From assembly GCA_958295815.1 (NCBI GenBank), contig OY282374.1:2252856-2316855 (forward strand): DNA of 64,000 nt. The letters are read 5' to 3'. The DNA is from Candidatus Poribacteria bacterium (lineage in GTDB: Bacteria > Poribacteria > WGA-4E > WGA-3G). Made by a program: the position numbers and the translations under genes. Shown piece by piece: positions 42,213-50,941 of this stretch; positions within the stretch are counted from its first letter, which is position 1, and every line of letters begins with the position of its first letter. The notes under the pieces were generated by a model. The model did no database searches and had not been told where the DNA came from. It was given only the letters and a program-made list of their open reading frames with translations.

Positions 42213-43451
42213 ATGCAAATCTTAGAGAACCTCATCTCAGCCTTTTCCGTTCTTCGCGGTAGCAAACTCCGCACAATACTTACACTCTTGGGAATTACCA
42301 TCGGCATTGCGGGTGTAATCGCCATGATGTCTTTTGGCGCAGGTGCTGAAAAATTACTCATGGGACAGATTGAGAGAATCGGCGGACCTACCATGTTCGG
42401 GGTTTACCGACCTGGTTATGTTGAAAAGAACGATCGTTGGCAACGCAATACGAGTCCACATTACTTAGAGATGCGAGATCTCGACGATATTTTGGCGGAT
42501 TGCCCCTCTGTTGAGATTGCTACCGTTGAAAGAAGTCATAGCGTTAACTTTGAGGTAGAGGGGAAGCACCGACGCGCTTATCTCCGTGCAACAACAAATG
42601 AATATCAAGATGTCCAGCAATGGGAAGCTGAATTTGGACGATTCCTCGCCGATACTGATATGGACCTTTGGAATAAGATCTGTGTTATTGGATCTAAAAT
42701 CTGGAAAGAACAGTTTAATGGACGAAACCCTATTGGCAAAGAGGTCGGCATCAATAACAACCGTTTTACTGTCGTTGGAATCATGGAGAGCAAGGGCGAC
42801 GGATTCGACGAGGGGAAAAGCGAAGACAATATGATTTTCATTCCGATTACAACCGCACAAATCCGTTTTGGCGGACGTAATAGGGTCGGAGCTATCATGG
42901 CACGTGCGAAGAGCATCCATGTGGTTGATCAAGCACTCAAAGAGGTGAAAACCGTTATTATGCGCAACCACGGTGGTGATGATACTTTTTTCCGAACGTG
43001 GAACGCCAAAAAGGGGATCGAAAGTGGGAAAAGGATTATCCTTATTATAGAGACGGTGCTTGTCGTCATCGCATCAGTTTCCTTGATTGTAGCGGGTATT
43101 GGTATTCTGAATATTATGTTGGTTTCTGTAACAGAGCGGATTCCAGAGATCGGGCTCCGAAAAGCCGTCGGCGCGAAAAGTTTTGACATTCGGATACAGT
43201 TCCTTACTGAATCTATCCTCTTATGTCTGATTGGTAGTTTATTGGGTATCGCGTTCGGTTTCATCGTTGGTCAGGGTTTCGTATGGGTTGTCGGTAAGTT
43301 TTTCCCCGGTGTGGTATGGCCCTCGATCGTTACGCTGAAAGCCGTCCTCATCTCCGTTGCTGCAGGGGGGATGATCGGCATCTTCTTCGGCTACTACCCT
43401 GCCAGCCAAGCCGCAAAACTCACACCTATTGATGCCATTCGTCATACATAG
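42213..43451 (+). CDS. MacB/FtsX-type ABC permease 2 (tandem paralogue)
   Basis: A 412-aa permease with the same layout as the preceding one: first segment LLGITIGIAGVIAMMSFGAGAE, a periplasmic core, then the C-terminal three-segment block. The two proteins are nearly identical through VLVVIASVSLIVAGIGILN onward to SVTERIPEIGLRKAVGAK, and differ more in the periplasmic core. Probably the two form a heterodimer with an unlinked ATPase, or arose by tandem duplication. Operon with the previous gene (9-base gap). Confidence 0.85.
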   Translation: MQILENLISAFSVLRGSKLRTILTLLGITIGIAGVIAMMSFGAGAEKLLMGQIERIGGPTMFGVYRPGYVEKNDRWQRNTSPHYLEMRDLDDILADCPSVEIATVERSHSVNFEVEGKHRRAYLRATTNEYQDVQQWEAEFGRFLADTDMDLWNKICVIGSKIWKEQFNGRNPIGKEVGINNNRFTVVGIMESKGDGFDEGKSEDNMIFIPITTAQIRFGGRNRVGAIMARAKSIHVVDQALKEVKTVIMRNHGGDDTFFRTWNAKKGIESGKRIILIIETVLVVIASVSLIVAGIGILNIMLVSVTERIPEIGLRKAVGAKSFDIRIQFLTESILLCLIGSLLGIAFGFIVGQGFVWVVGKFFPGVVWPSIVTLKAVLISVAAGGMIGIFFGYYPASQAAKLTPIDAIRHT

Positions 43452-43546
43452 TGTCTTGCCGTAGTATGAAATCTTTACCCTTCGTCCCGACAAGGTACAG
43501 GTCAATTTAGAAGAAATTGATCTGTTTTATTTAGGAGTTAGACTTT

Positions 43547-43600
43547 CTCCTTCGTCTGAATCGCGGATTTTCACGGATTTAGCAGATTCCGCGGATTATG
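43547..43600. repeat. AATCGCGGATT-type intergenic repeat, copy 2
   Basis: TCGTCTGAATCGCGGATTTTCACGGATTTAGCAGATTCCGCGGATTATGG has the same unit as 29537-29580. It lies in the 507-base gap 43452-43958, which has no gene. Confidence 0.5.
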
Positions 43601-43664
43601 GTATCTTCTGCATGCCAACGTCTTTAATCGGATCTCAGAAATAGTTTTGGTTGGGATAGATGCC

Positions 43665-43877
43665 GCCCCTACGGGGCTTAGATTCAGAGGGTGTCGTTTT
43701 TCTACAAAGATATCGCCCCTACGGGGCTGATGAGATTTCAGTTAGAGGTAGAGACAGGGAAAATCTCTTGGAGGGAAGACATCACTACCAACTAAAGAAT
43801 GAAAATAATGCAGCCCCATCGGGGCAATATCTATGTAGTAGGACCAATGCGACCGATCCCACAAGCCCCGTAGGGGT
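43665..43877. repeat. Cluster of four GCCCCTACGGGGC hairpins
   Basis: Palindromic units at 43665-43677, 43715-43727 (GCCCCTACGGGGC), 43813-43825 (GCCCCATCGGGGC) and 43865-43877 (GCCCCGTAGGGGT, opposite orientation) lie within 213 bases. Each makes a 5-bp GC-rich stem with a three-base loop, and flanks share GATAT-type sequence. It fits a REP/REPIN-like cluster; no RAYT transposase gene is in the window. Confidence 0.8.
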
Positions 43878-43958
43878 GGTATCTGACATAAATATACAGT
43901 TTTACTTTTTCGGAGAAACAATGCTATTTTTAGATTGAATAATATAGAGGATGAAGAC

Positions 43959-44879
43959 ATGTCCAAAGCCGAGCTTGTCATTGCGCAAGAAACGACTCTT
44001 GAACTTGAACGCTATCTGGAGGATTGGCTTGAAAATAGCCCGTATGCCCTTACCCAAGAGCCACTTCTCTGGATTGGAAGGCAAACGAGTGCCCAAGATG
44101 AAGAAGGAACTATTTTTCCAGATTTACTGGGAGTTGATTCGGAAGGAAATCTCGTTATTGTTGAATTGAAGAAGGATCGTGCCCCGCGAGAGGTGGTAGC
44201 ACAATTACTTGAATATGCTGCATGGGCGGCCGAACTCTCGGATGTCCAGATTCATGGGATCGCCGAAGATTACTTCAATAAGCACGATGGGTTAGGTAAA
44301 ACATTCGATGATGCCTTCAGGGACGTATTTGACATGCCTGAAACAGACGAAACCCCAACGCTAAATCGAACCATGCGTTTATTTATAGCCGCAGAAGAAA
44401 TACCAACGCGCGTAGCACGTGTTTGTCGGTTCCTCCGAACTTCACAAGGCATGGACATCAGCTGCATAGATGTTTCAACCTTCCAAACAGAAGCTGGAGA
44501 ACGGCTTGTTAGTATGGAAACAAAAGTTGGGGATGAAGACATCTTAACTTCTAAGACTCAAAAGCGTCGTGTTTCTCGGAGTTCGTCATGGTTAGGTGAC
44601 GAGCCATTCGATGAGGTGGTGTGGAAAACGGCACAAGAATTAATGCAAGGGGACAAAGAATATTTTGCACTCAAAGAGGTCCGTGGACCTATTATAGAGA
44701 AGTATCCTGACTTGATCCCTGCTAAAGTGGATTACCAAATTTATTCTGATTGTGTCAATTTTTCTAAACGTAGTGATTATCCAGCAGGAAGTGATAGATA
44801 TTGGTGGATATCAAGAGGAAAATACCGTTTGTATGATCCTGAGAGAGGCAAAATGGAAATTGCAGAGGAGACAGATTAG
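43959..44879 (+). CDS. NucS/DUF91-like PD-(D/E)XK nuclease
   Basis: A 306-aa protein. Residues ~40-85 hold a PD-(D/E)XK active site, D55 in FPDLLGVD and E69-x-K71 in LVIVELKKDRAPREVVAQLLEYAAWA. This is the DUF91/NucS-type nuclease core, which cuts branched or mismatched DNA or serves as a restriction-type nuclease. The C-terminal ~130 residues (FDEVVWKTAQELMQ ... ISRGKYRLYDPERGK) are unrecognised. The ATG at 43959 has GAGG 8 bases upstream; a TTG opens the frame 24 bases earlier. It lies 34 bases before a DNA adenine methyltransferase gene. Confidence 0.75.
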   Translation: MSKAELVIAQETTLELERYLEDWLENSPYALTQEPLLWIGRQTSAQDEEGTIFPDLLGVDSEGNLVIVELKKDRAPREVVAQLLEYAAWAAELSDVQIHGIAEDYFNKHDGLGKTFDDAFRDVFDMPETDETPTLNRTMRLFIAAEEIPTRVARVCRFLRTSQGMDISCIDVSTFQTEAGERLVSMETKVGDEDILTSKTQKRRVSRSSSWLGDEPFDEVVWKTAQELMQGDKEYFALKEVRGPIIEKYPDLIPAKVDYQIYSDCVNFSKRSDYPAGSDRYWWISRGKYRLYDPERGKMEIAEETD

Positions 44880-44913
44880 GCTGAGTCATTGACAGAGAAG
44901 CCAGCGTAAAACG

Positions 44914-46017
44914 ATGTCACCAACGCCTCCGACCCAAAGCATCAAATACATCGGTTCCAAGCTGAAACTCATCCCGCAAGTGCTTGAACTCGTCAAAAAA
45001 GTTGATGCCAAAACTATTCTTGACGGGTTCTCAGGCACAACCCGCGTCTCTCAAGCACTCGCCAAATTCGGCTATGACGTCGTTTGTAACGACATCGCCC
45101 CTTGGTCGAAGGTTTTCGGCACCTGCTATCTTTTGAACACAAAATCCAGGGAGACGTATCAACCGCTCATTGATCACCTTAATGCTGTGCCATCTATTGA
45201 CGGATGGTTCACAGAACACTACGGCGGACACGCCAACGGCGGTTCTGCAATCCAAAAAGACGGACTTAAAAAACCGTGGCAGTGCCATAACACCCGCAAA
45301 TTAGACGCGATTCGACAAGAGATCGAGATCCTTAACCTCGATCCAGTTGATAAATCGGTCGCACTCACGAGCCTAATACTGGCACTCGATCGTGTTGACA
45401 GCACCCTTGGTCACTTTTCTGCCTACCTCAAAGAGTGGGCACCGCGTGCCTACAAGGAATTACGGCTTGAGGTGCCTGAAGTTTTCACGTCAGAAGGAGA
45501 TCACGAGGTTTACCAAACCGACATCTTTGAACTCGTGCCGCGTGTATCTGTTGACCTTGCTTACTTCGATCCACCGTACGGTTCAAACAACGAGAAAATG
45601 CCTCCGTCCCGTGTTAGGTATGCTGCTTACTACCACCTCTGGACAAGCGTTGTTTTGTTTGATAAACCCACCCTTTTCGGCAAAGCAAAACGGCGAGAAG
45701 ATTCATCTGACCTCCTCGCCGCATCTGTGTTTGAGGAATTCCGTCGGGACGATGACGGACATTTCATCGCCGTTGAAGCCATCGCAAACCTAATCCGAGA
45801 GACCCAAGCGCGCTGGATACTGCTATCTTACAGTTCTGGTGGTCGTGCAACTGCCGAGCAACTCAATGAAGTCTTGAGCAGCAATGGGAAACTCCTTGCC
45901 GTTCTCGAAATTGGCTACAAAAGGAACGTCATGGCAGGTATGAGATGGACCCATAAGTGGGTAGACGCAGCCCAAAAACCGAACCGAGAATTCCTTTTCC
46001 TTCTTGAGAAGAATTAA
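44914..46017 (+). CDS. D12-class DNA adenine methyltransferase
   Basis: A 367-aa N6-adenine methyltransferase. SIKYIGSKLKLIP at the start is the D12 motif X, TILDGFSGTTRVSQALAKFGYDV the SAM site (motif I), and D219-PPY in YFDPPYGSNN the catalytic motif IV. The insert between motifs I and IV probably carries the target recognition region. Type II restriction methylases such as M.MboII have this class. With the nuclease just upstream it may form a restriction-modification pair. Its end overlaps the convergent dehydrogenase gene by 4 bases. Confidence 0.85.
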   Translation: MSPTPPTQSIKYIGSKLKLIPQVLELVKKVDAKTILDGFSGTTRVSQALAKFGYDVVCNDIAPWSKVFGTCYLLNTKSRETYQPLIDHLNAVPSIDGWFTEHYGGHANGGSAIQKDGLKKPWQCHNTRKLDAIRQEIEILNLDPVDKSVALTSLILALDRVDSTLGHFSAYLKEWAPRAYKELRLEVPEVFTSEGDHEVYQTDIFELVPRVSVDLAYFDPPYGSNNEKMPPSRVRYAAYYHLWTSVVLFDKPTLFGKAKRREDSSDLLAASVFEEFRRDDDGHFIAVEAIANLIRETQARWILLSYSSGGRATAEQLNEVLSSNGKLLAVLEIGYKRNVMAGMRWTHKWVDAAQKPNREFLFLLEKN

Positions 46018-47027
46018 AGCGTTAGGGTTTGTGCTTGTGAGGTATCCTTACAAAATGCCTTGACTCTTGGATGCTCCAAGACTTCTGGATTGAGCATATA
46101 TGCTGGTGCACGTCCTTGAATCGCATCTGTAACCTGTCCAATTGTCCGAAGATCCAGCCGAATACCAGATTCAACGGTCATACCGGCGTTATGATTCGTA
46201 CAGATGATGCGCGGATGATCCTTGTGAATCGCACGAGTACCGTTAACGGGGTCGTCTACGACATAATACCATAGCCTGTTTTCGCTGACAGCACGGTTGG
46301 CTGCTGCATCGTCAACAAGGTTTCCACGCGACGGGTTGATGAGAGACGCATGCGGTTTCATCGCACAGAGTTCTTCGTAGCCGACAACAGTATCCGCACC
46401 GGATAGGTGTAGCGAGACAGTATCGCTTTCTTTAAAGAGCGTTAGCGGTGTGTCAACAGCCTCCGCACCAAATTCCGCTGCGACGTCAGCGATGTCCGGA
46501 CGAATATCATAAATCAAGAGCCTTCCTTCCTCACCGAGAAGCGGACGCGCCCGACGGGCAACTTCTTGTCCAATCCGACCGAAGCCGTATAAACCGAGCG
46601 TAGACCCCATCGCCTCATGTGTTTTGATCAGCCCAAAATCCCCATTGTGGGAAGACCTATTTAGCGTGTAGACCCGCTTCAGCGTTGCGAGCCACTGTGC
46701 GATCGCATATTCTGCGACGGTCACCATGTGTTCAGGAGCGATAGTTGCTATGACGCCATATTCGGTCGCTAAATCCACGTTAACGGTTTCGTATCCGACA
46801 CCCCAACGCGCAATGATTCGGAGTGATTCAGCGGCTTGGTAGAAACTTTCATGAAAAGGCACCGAACTTGCAATCACACCGACAACACCATCGGCGTGTT
46901 CCTCTGTCAGTTCACGTGGGTGGATACTCAATTCACCGAATTGCTCCAAATCTGCGAGTGCTGCTCGGCGTTCCGGAGTATCGAACTCAGGGTTTTCAAA
47001 AATTTGAGAGAGTAAAATCTTATCCAT
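46014..47027 (-). CDS. D-isomer 2-hydroxyacid dehydrogenase
   Basis: A 337-aa NAD-dependent dehydrogenase of the phosphoglycerate/glyoxylate reductase type. The Rossmann motif is LGLYGFGRIGQEVARRA. The substrate-side segment IARWGVGYETVNVD precedes it. The NPSRGNLVDDAA strand carries the conserved Arg, and NHNAGMTVE the catalytic His. It reduces a 2-oxo acid or oxidises a hydroxyacid; the substrate is unknown. It begins 12 bases after the KDG-type kinase stop and is the last gene of a minus-strand operon. Confidence 0.84.
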   Translation of the reverse strand: MDKILLSQIFENPEFDTPERRAALADLEQFGELSIHPRELTEEHADGVVGVIASSVPFHESFYQAAESLRIIARWGVGYETVNVDLATEYGVIATIAPEHMVTVAEYAIAQWLATLKRVYTLNRSSHNGDFGLIKTHEAMGSTLGLYGFGRIGQEVARRARPLLGEEGRLLIYDIRPDIADVAAEFGAEAVDTPLTLFKESDTVSLHLSGADTVVGYEELCAMKPHASLINPSRGNLVDDAAANRAVSENRLWYYVVDDPVNGTRAIHKDHPRIICTNHNAGMTVESGIRLDLRTIGQVTDAIQGRAPAYMLNPEVLEHPRVKAFCKDTSQAQTLTL

Positions 47028-47039
47028 AATTTTGTCTGT

Positions 47040-48083
47040 TTAGCGACTAATACGCACACTCCCTGCTTTCATGGCTGTTTCTGCTTCTTCGGCTGTTGCC
47101 CAGTTGAAGTCACCGGGGAAGGTATGCGCCAAAGCGGAGTATCCACCGGCGAAATCGACTGCTTCCTGTGGGGATTTTCCGCTCAATAGACTATGGATGA
47201 GTCCCGATGAGAAACTATCACCGCCACCCACACGATCTACCAACTCTAAATTCTCATAGATGCGTGAGAGATAAAAAGCTTCACCATCATATAGAAGCGT
47301 CCGCCAGTCGTTGAGCCAACCGGTTTTCGCATCACGGAGCGTTGTACCAATCATCTCAATGTTCGGAAATGCCTCTTTGACGCGTTCAGCGACCGCTTTG
47401 TAGCTATCAGGTTCAAGTTTGCTATAGGATTCGGTTGCGCCTTCTGCGGCGAAGCCGAGAGATTTCTCAAAATCTTCCTCATTGCCGATAAGAACTGAAA
47501 CATGTTCCATCATCGGTCGGTTCGTTGCCTGTGCCTCTTCTGCGCTCCACAGTTTGGAACGAAAGTTCAGATCGTAGCTTGTTTTTACACCTGCTGCGCG
47601 TGCGGCTTGAAGTGCCTCTGCTGAGACAGCTGCTGCAGATTCTGATAAAGCAGGTGTGATACCGCTGAGATGGAACCAGCGCGCACCGCTAAATATAGAA
47701 GCCCAATCAATCTCTCCGACCTGTACGTTGGAAATCGCAGAATAGCCGCGGTCATAAGTAACACTACTCGCACGCGGACCCGCACCCATTTCAAGATGAT
47801 AAAACCCGTTCCGCTCCAAGCCGATCCCGTCGAAGTCCACCCAGACGATGTTCGACATGTCCACGCCGAGTTCGCGTCCTTTGTTGCGGATATAGCGACC
47901 CGACCAGTTGTCTACCAGTCGTGATACCCATGCTGTCCGCAATCCGAGTTGTGCAGCGTTGACAGCGACGTTCATCTCTGCACCGCCTGCTGTGATTGCC
48001 AGCGATGATACATTTTCAAGCCGCATATACTCCGGCGACGTGAGTCGGATCATCGCTTCCCCAAATGTAACTAAATCGTACAT
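47040..48083 (-). CDS. PfkB-family sugar kinase, KDG kinase-like
   Basis: A 347-aa ribokinase-family kinase. FGEAMIRLTSPEY and GGAEMNVAVNAAQLG are the substrate-side start, YDLNFRSKLWS the mid-part typical of 2-keto-3-deoxygluconate kinases, and RVGGGDSFSSGLIH the anion hole with catalytic Asp (GGGDSF in place of GAGDAF). It phosphorylates a sugar or sugar acid with ATP. CAGGAG lies upstream. It is the second gene of the operon after the small membrane protein (3-base gap). Confidence 0.84.
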   Translation of the reverse strand: MYDLVTFGEAMIRLTSPEYMRLENVSSLAITAGGAEMNVAVNAAQLGLRTAWVSRLVDNWSGRYIRNKGRELGVDMSNIVWVDFDGIGLERNGFYHLEMGAGPRASSVTYDRGYSAISNVQVGEIDWASIFSGARWFHLSGITPALSESAAAVSAEALQAARAAGVKTSYDLNFRSKLWSAEEAQATNRPMMEHVSVLIGNEEDFEKSLGFAAEGATESYSKLEPDSYKAVAERVKEAFPNIEMIGTTLRDAKTGWLNDWRTLLYDGEAFYLSRIYENLELVDRVGGGDSFSSGLIHSLLSGKSPQEAVDFAGGYSALAHTFPGDFNWATAEEAETAMKAGSVRISR

Positions 48084-48086
48084 ATC

Positions 48087-48356
48087 TTATTCTCCTGTTT
48101 TCATATCTATTTTGTTCTGGTATTCGTTATTGAGATTTTCAATACACGGTCCACAGAAACAGTAGACCCTGCCGTAGCCGCCGATCTCTTTTTCAAGTAA
48201 TTCGGTCATCGGAAATTCGTTTTGGCACATCGCGCAGATTTCTATCTGCGCCTCTGGTTCAGCCCCTTCTGTTTCTTCTTTCTCTCGAGAAGAGATAAAG
48301 TGCAAGATCAGCCAAACAGCGATAGGCGTGAAAATTACAAAGATAATAAATAGCAT
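48087..48356 (-). CDS. Small membrane protein with zinc-ribbon-like cysteines
   Basis: An 89-aa protein: one N-terminal transmembrane segment (MLFIIFVIFTPIAVWLILHFI), an acidic linker, then CAMCQNEFPMTELLEKEIGG...YCFCGPC, with two CxxC/CxC pairs that could bind one zinc. Family not recognised. It stops 3 bases before the kinase start and is thus the first gene of a three-gene minus-strand operon. Confidence 0.62.
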   Translation of the reverse strand: MLFIIFVIFTPIAVWLILHFISSREKEETEGAEPEAQIEICAMCQNEFPMTELLEKEIGGYGRVYCFCGPCIENLNNEYQNKIDMKTGE

Positions 48357-48481
48357 TCAGTGTTTCCTTATAACGGCGGACAGCAACTCGATTTCTGTTA
48401 CTATAGCCGACAACTTATAGGCTGTCAACGGAAATTGTCAGGGCTATATAGTATTGGATTATTGTCCATTTTAACGGGAAA

Positions 48482-48508
48482 GTCGGGAATCGGAGTTCCC
48501 TCCTACAG
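48482..48508 (-). repeat. 27-bp dispersed palindromic repeat, copy 4
   Basis: On the minus strand it is identical over 27 bases to 37185-37211 (CTGTAGGAGGGAACTCCG...GAC). It lies between divergent genes. Confidence 0.8.
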
Positions 48509-48537
48509 AAAAACTGAGCGACCCTGCGGAAATTGTT

Positions 48538-48566
48538 TTGGTTAATTCCAACTTCTGTGCTAAAAT
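48538..48566 (+). promoter_or_regulatory. Promoter of the enolase-superfamily gene
   Basis: TTGGTT at 48538-48543 and TGCTAAAAT (TAAAAT 48561-48566) with a 17-base spacer and extended -10. The start codon at 48628 has only a weak AAGG upstream. Confidence 0.6.
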
Positions 48567-48627
48567 ACGGTCAGCAATTTAACTAACACACGTAATTTGG
48601 AATAACAACAAGGCACTCTATTCGCAC

Positions 48628-49758
48628 ATGAGCAAAATAGCACACGTAGACGTTTACCCGACTGCTGTCGGGATGAAAGAGGTATTTAATATCGGTACCG
48701 GCTTCGTCGGAGATACCGGCTCCGCAGGCGACCATGTCTTCGTCAAAATTACAACCGACGACGGCTACATCGGGTGGGGTGAACAACGCGCACTCCCCTC
48801 ATGGAGCTACGAAACCACCGAATCCATCACAACCACCATTCGACATTACATCACACCCATACTGCTCGGACGCGATCCACTAAATCTCAACGAAATCCAC
48901 CATGCCATCTATGAGGCGTTGAAACCCGCTGTCAGCAATGGACATCCGTTCGCTAAAGCTGCGGTAGACATTGCTTTACACGACCTTAGTGGACATATTC
49001 TCGGAGTGCCGTTACATACCCTCTTCGGCGGAAAACGACACGACGCCCTTCCGCTCTGCTATGCCTTGAGCATTGATACCCCTGAGATCATGGGATTGAA
49101 AGCAAAAGCCTTAGCACCCTGTTCCTGCTTCAAAGTGAAAGTTGCAGGCAACCCAGCTGAAGATGAAGAACGCCTACGCGCGGTCCACGAAGCCATGCCA
49201 TACGCTAAACTCTGGATCGATGCGAATCAGTCCTATACACCATCGAATGCCCTTGAACTCTTGAAGCGTGTCTCAGACATCCGCGAGATTTACTGTATGG
49301 AACAACCCGTAGCGAGCCAAGACTGGTTCGGTATGAAGCGAGTCCGAGACGACGCATCAATCCCAATTGCTATCGACGAAGGCTGTTTCACCTACTTCGA
49401 TCTGGCGAAAATAGCGCGCTTAGAGTGTGCGGATGCTGTTGTATTGAAAGTGTGCAAGTCTGGTGGATTAGCAGAATGCCTCAAAAGCGTTCATGTCGCT
49501 GAAGCCAATTCTTTAGAACTGCTCGGTAGCGGATTAACCGAAGCCGGAATCGGATTCATCGCCAGTGTTCACCTCTTTTCAACACTGGATTTAGTTCTTC
49601 CAGCTGAACTTAACGCCCCTGCCTTTTTGGAGACCTTGGCAGTGAGTGGTATCGAAATTCGTGACCATATTGTGACAGTCCCAGACGCTCCGGGACTCGG
49701 TGTTACACCCGATGAGGATTACATTAAGGCGAATCTCCTTAAGATTGCGGCTTCTTAA
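48628..49758 (+). CDS. Mandelate racemase/muconate lactonizing enzyme-family protein
   Basis: A 376-aa enolase-superfamily enzyme. The catalytic KxK motif is K169-V-K171 in FKVKVAG. Metal ligands are D198 (WIDANQ), E225 (MEQPV) and D250 (IAIDEGC), and the second lysine is K274 (VLKVCKSGG). The two-lysine pattern marks the MLE-type subgroup, which includes epimerases, lactonizing enzymes and o-succinylbenzoate synthases; the exact substrate is not predictable. It lies convergent to the MFS gene (20-base overlap), and divergent to a sugar-acid kinase operon, which suggests a sugar-acid or amino-acid-derivative pathway. Confidence 0.83.
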   Translation: MSKIAHVDVYPTAVGMKEVFNIGTGFVGDTGSAGDHVFVKITTDDGYIGWGEQRALPSWSYETTESITTTIRHYITPILLGRDPLNLNEIHHAIYEALKPAVSNGHPFAKAAVDIALHDLSGHILGVPLHTLFGGKRHDALPLCYALSIDTPEIMGLKAKALAPCSCFKVKVAGNPAEDEERLRAVHEAMPYAKLWIDANQSYTPSNALELLKRVSDIREIYCMEQPVASQDWFGMKRVRDDASIPIAIDEGCFTYFDLAKIARLECADAVVLKVCKSGGLAECLKSVHVAEANSLELLGSGLTEAGIGFIASVHLFSTLDLVLPAELNAPAFLETLAVSGIEIRDHIVTVPDAPGLGVTPDEDYIKANLLKIAAS

Positions 49759-50917
49759 TTAGGATAAATCCCTCTATTAGGATACCGACGATAATCGCTA
49801 TACTACAGAGTAGATACGGACTTCGAACACCGAATCTCGAATCCGCTAAAACGCCTCCTAATAGTGGTCCCAATAGAATTCCAACTCCCAATATAGCTTC
49901 GTGCCATCCGCTCTTATTTCCTTTGTCTACATGCCGATCCAAGCCGTAGTAAAGGCTGCTGAAGTAGGTAAAAGCAGCAGACACGCCGATTACCCCGAAC
50001 GCGAAGGTCCAGAGGAGTGTATTTTGGATCTGCCATATTCCAAGTAAACTGAGAATCGCCAATAATTGGACGATGAGCATAGGCGCGAAACGGTAGTGCC
50101 ATCGGGTCGAGTAGCCAGTGCCGAGAACAACGAACGCTAGTGTTTGCATACCCCCCAGTGTCAGCATCAGATTGCCAAATGTCGCAGGTAGCATTCCCAT
50201 CTCTTTCGTAAGTTTGGGGGCAAGTCGCCGTAACACGCCGAGAACAAACCAAGAGACAAGGTTTGCACACCGCGCAACATTGAGATAGGCGGTTCGGACA
50301 GGTGGTGGTGGAAAGAGTGTTTCGGTAGGCTCAGATAGATGGTCTTCGGTGGGGTCGATTGCTTGGAATCTGTTTGCGAATATTGTTAATAAGGTGAGAA
50401 GAACAAGGATACCAGCAAGATAGAACGGTCTAAACGGATTCGCATCGCCATACAGATAACTTGAGAACGCTGGACCTAAGGTAACACCAATACTCCAGAA
50501 CAGGTTGAAAAGCATGACCCGTTGGATGAGGTTCCCTTCGCCTTCACGTTCAGCCAACCACGCCTCGTAAGCGGGCCAGAAGAGTGCCATACTGATACCG
50601 ATCCCTGGAAAAATAAGCAGGAGATGAATACTGTTTCGACAGTATGGGAGTCCGAGACTGACAGCGCCCATGACCAGACACGCAGCGTAAAGGACATATT
50701 TCCTGTCTATTCGATCCGACAACCGACCGAACGGGATCGCAAGCACGGTGAAAAAGCCAGTCGTGACTGCCATCAAGACACCCAGAAAGGTGGACGATAA
50801 TCCTAAATAACTGGAGTAAAAGGAGGTATTGGTTAAGACGCTGCTAAAAGCAAGATCAATTAACAGGACGGGAAAATAAACCGTAAACAGTTGGCTCAAC
50901 TTTAGGTTTAGGCGCAT
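49739..50917 (-). CDS. Major facilitator superfamily transporter
   Basis: A 392-aa inner-membrane transporter with about 12 hydrophobic segments. The loop motif GRLSDRIDRKYVLYAA between segments 2 and 3 is the MFS signature. The second half has HEAILGVGILLGPLLGGVLAD. The substrate is unknown. It starts 24 bases after the molybdenum oxidoreductase stop, so it is in that operon. Confidence 0.84.
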   Translation of the reverse strand: MRLNLKLSQLFTVYFPVLLIDLAFSSVLTNTSFYSSYLGLSSTFLGVLMAVTTGFFTVLAIPFGRLSDRIDRKYVLYAACLVMGAVSLGLPYCRNSIHLLLIFPGIGISMALFWPAYEAWLAEREGEGNLIQRVMLFNLFWSIGVTLGPAFSSYLYGDANPFRPFYLAGILVLLTLLTIFANRFQAIDPTEDHLSEPTETLFPPPPVRTAYLNVARCANLVSWFVLGVLRRLAPKLTKEMGMLPATFGNLMLTLGGMQTLAFVVLGTGYSTRWHYRFAPMLIVQLLAILSLLGIWQIQNTLLWTFAFGVIGVSAAFTYFSSLYYGLDRHVDKGNKSGWHEAILGVGILLGPLLGGVLADSRFGVRSPYLLCSIAIIVGILIEGFILIKKPQS

Positions 50918-50941
50918 AGTTAAGTCTTCCGCACCTGATGC

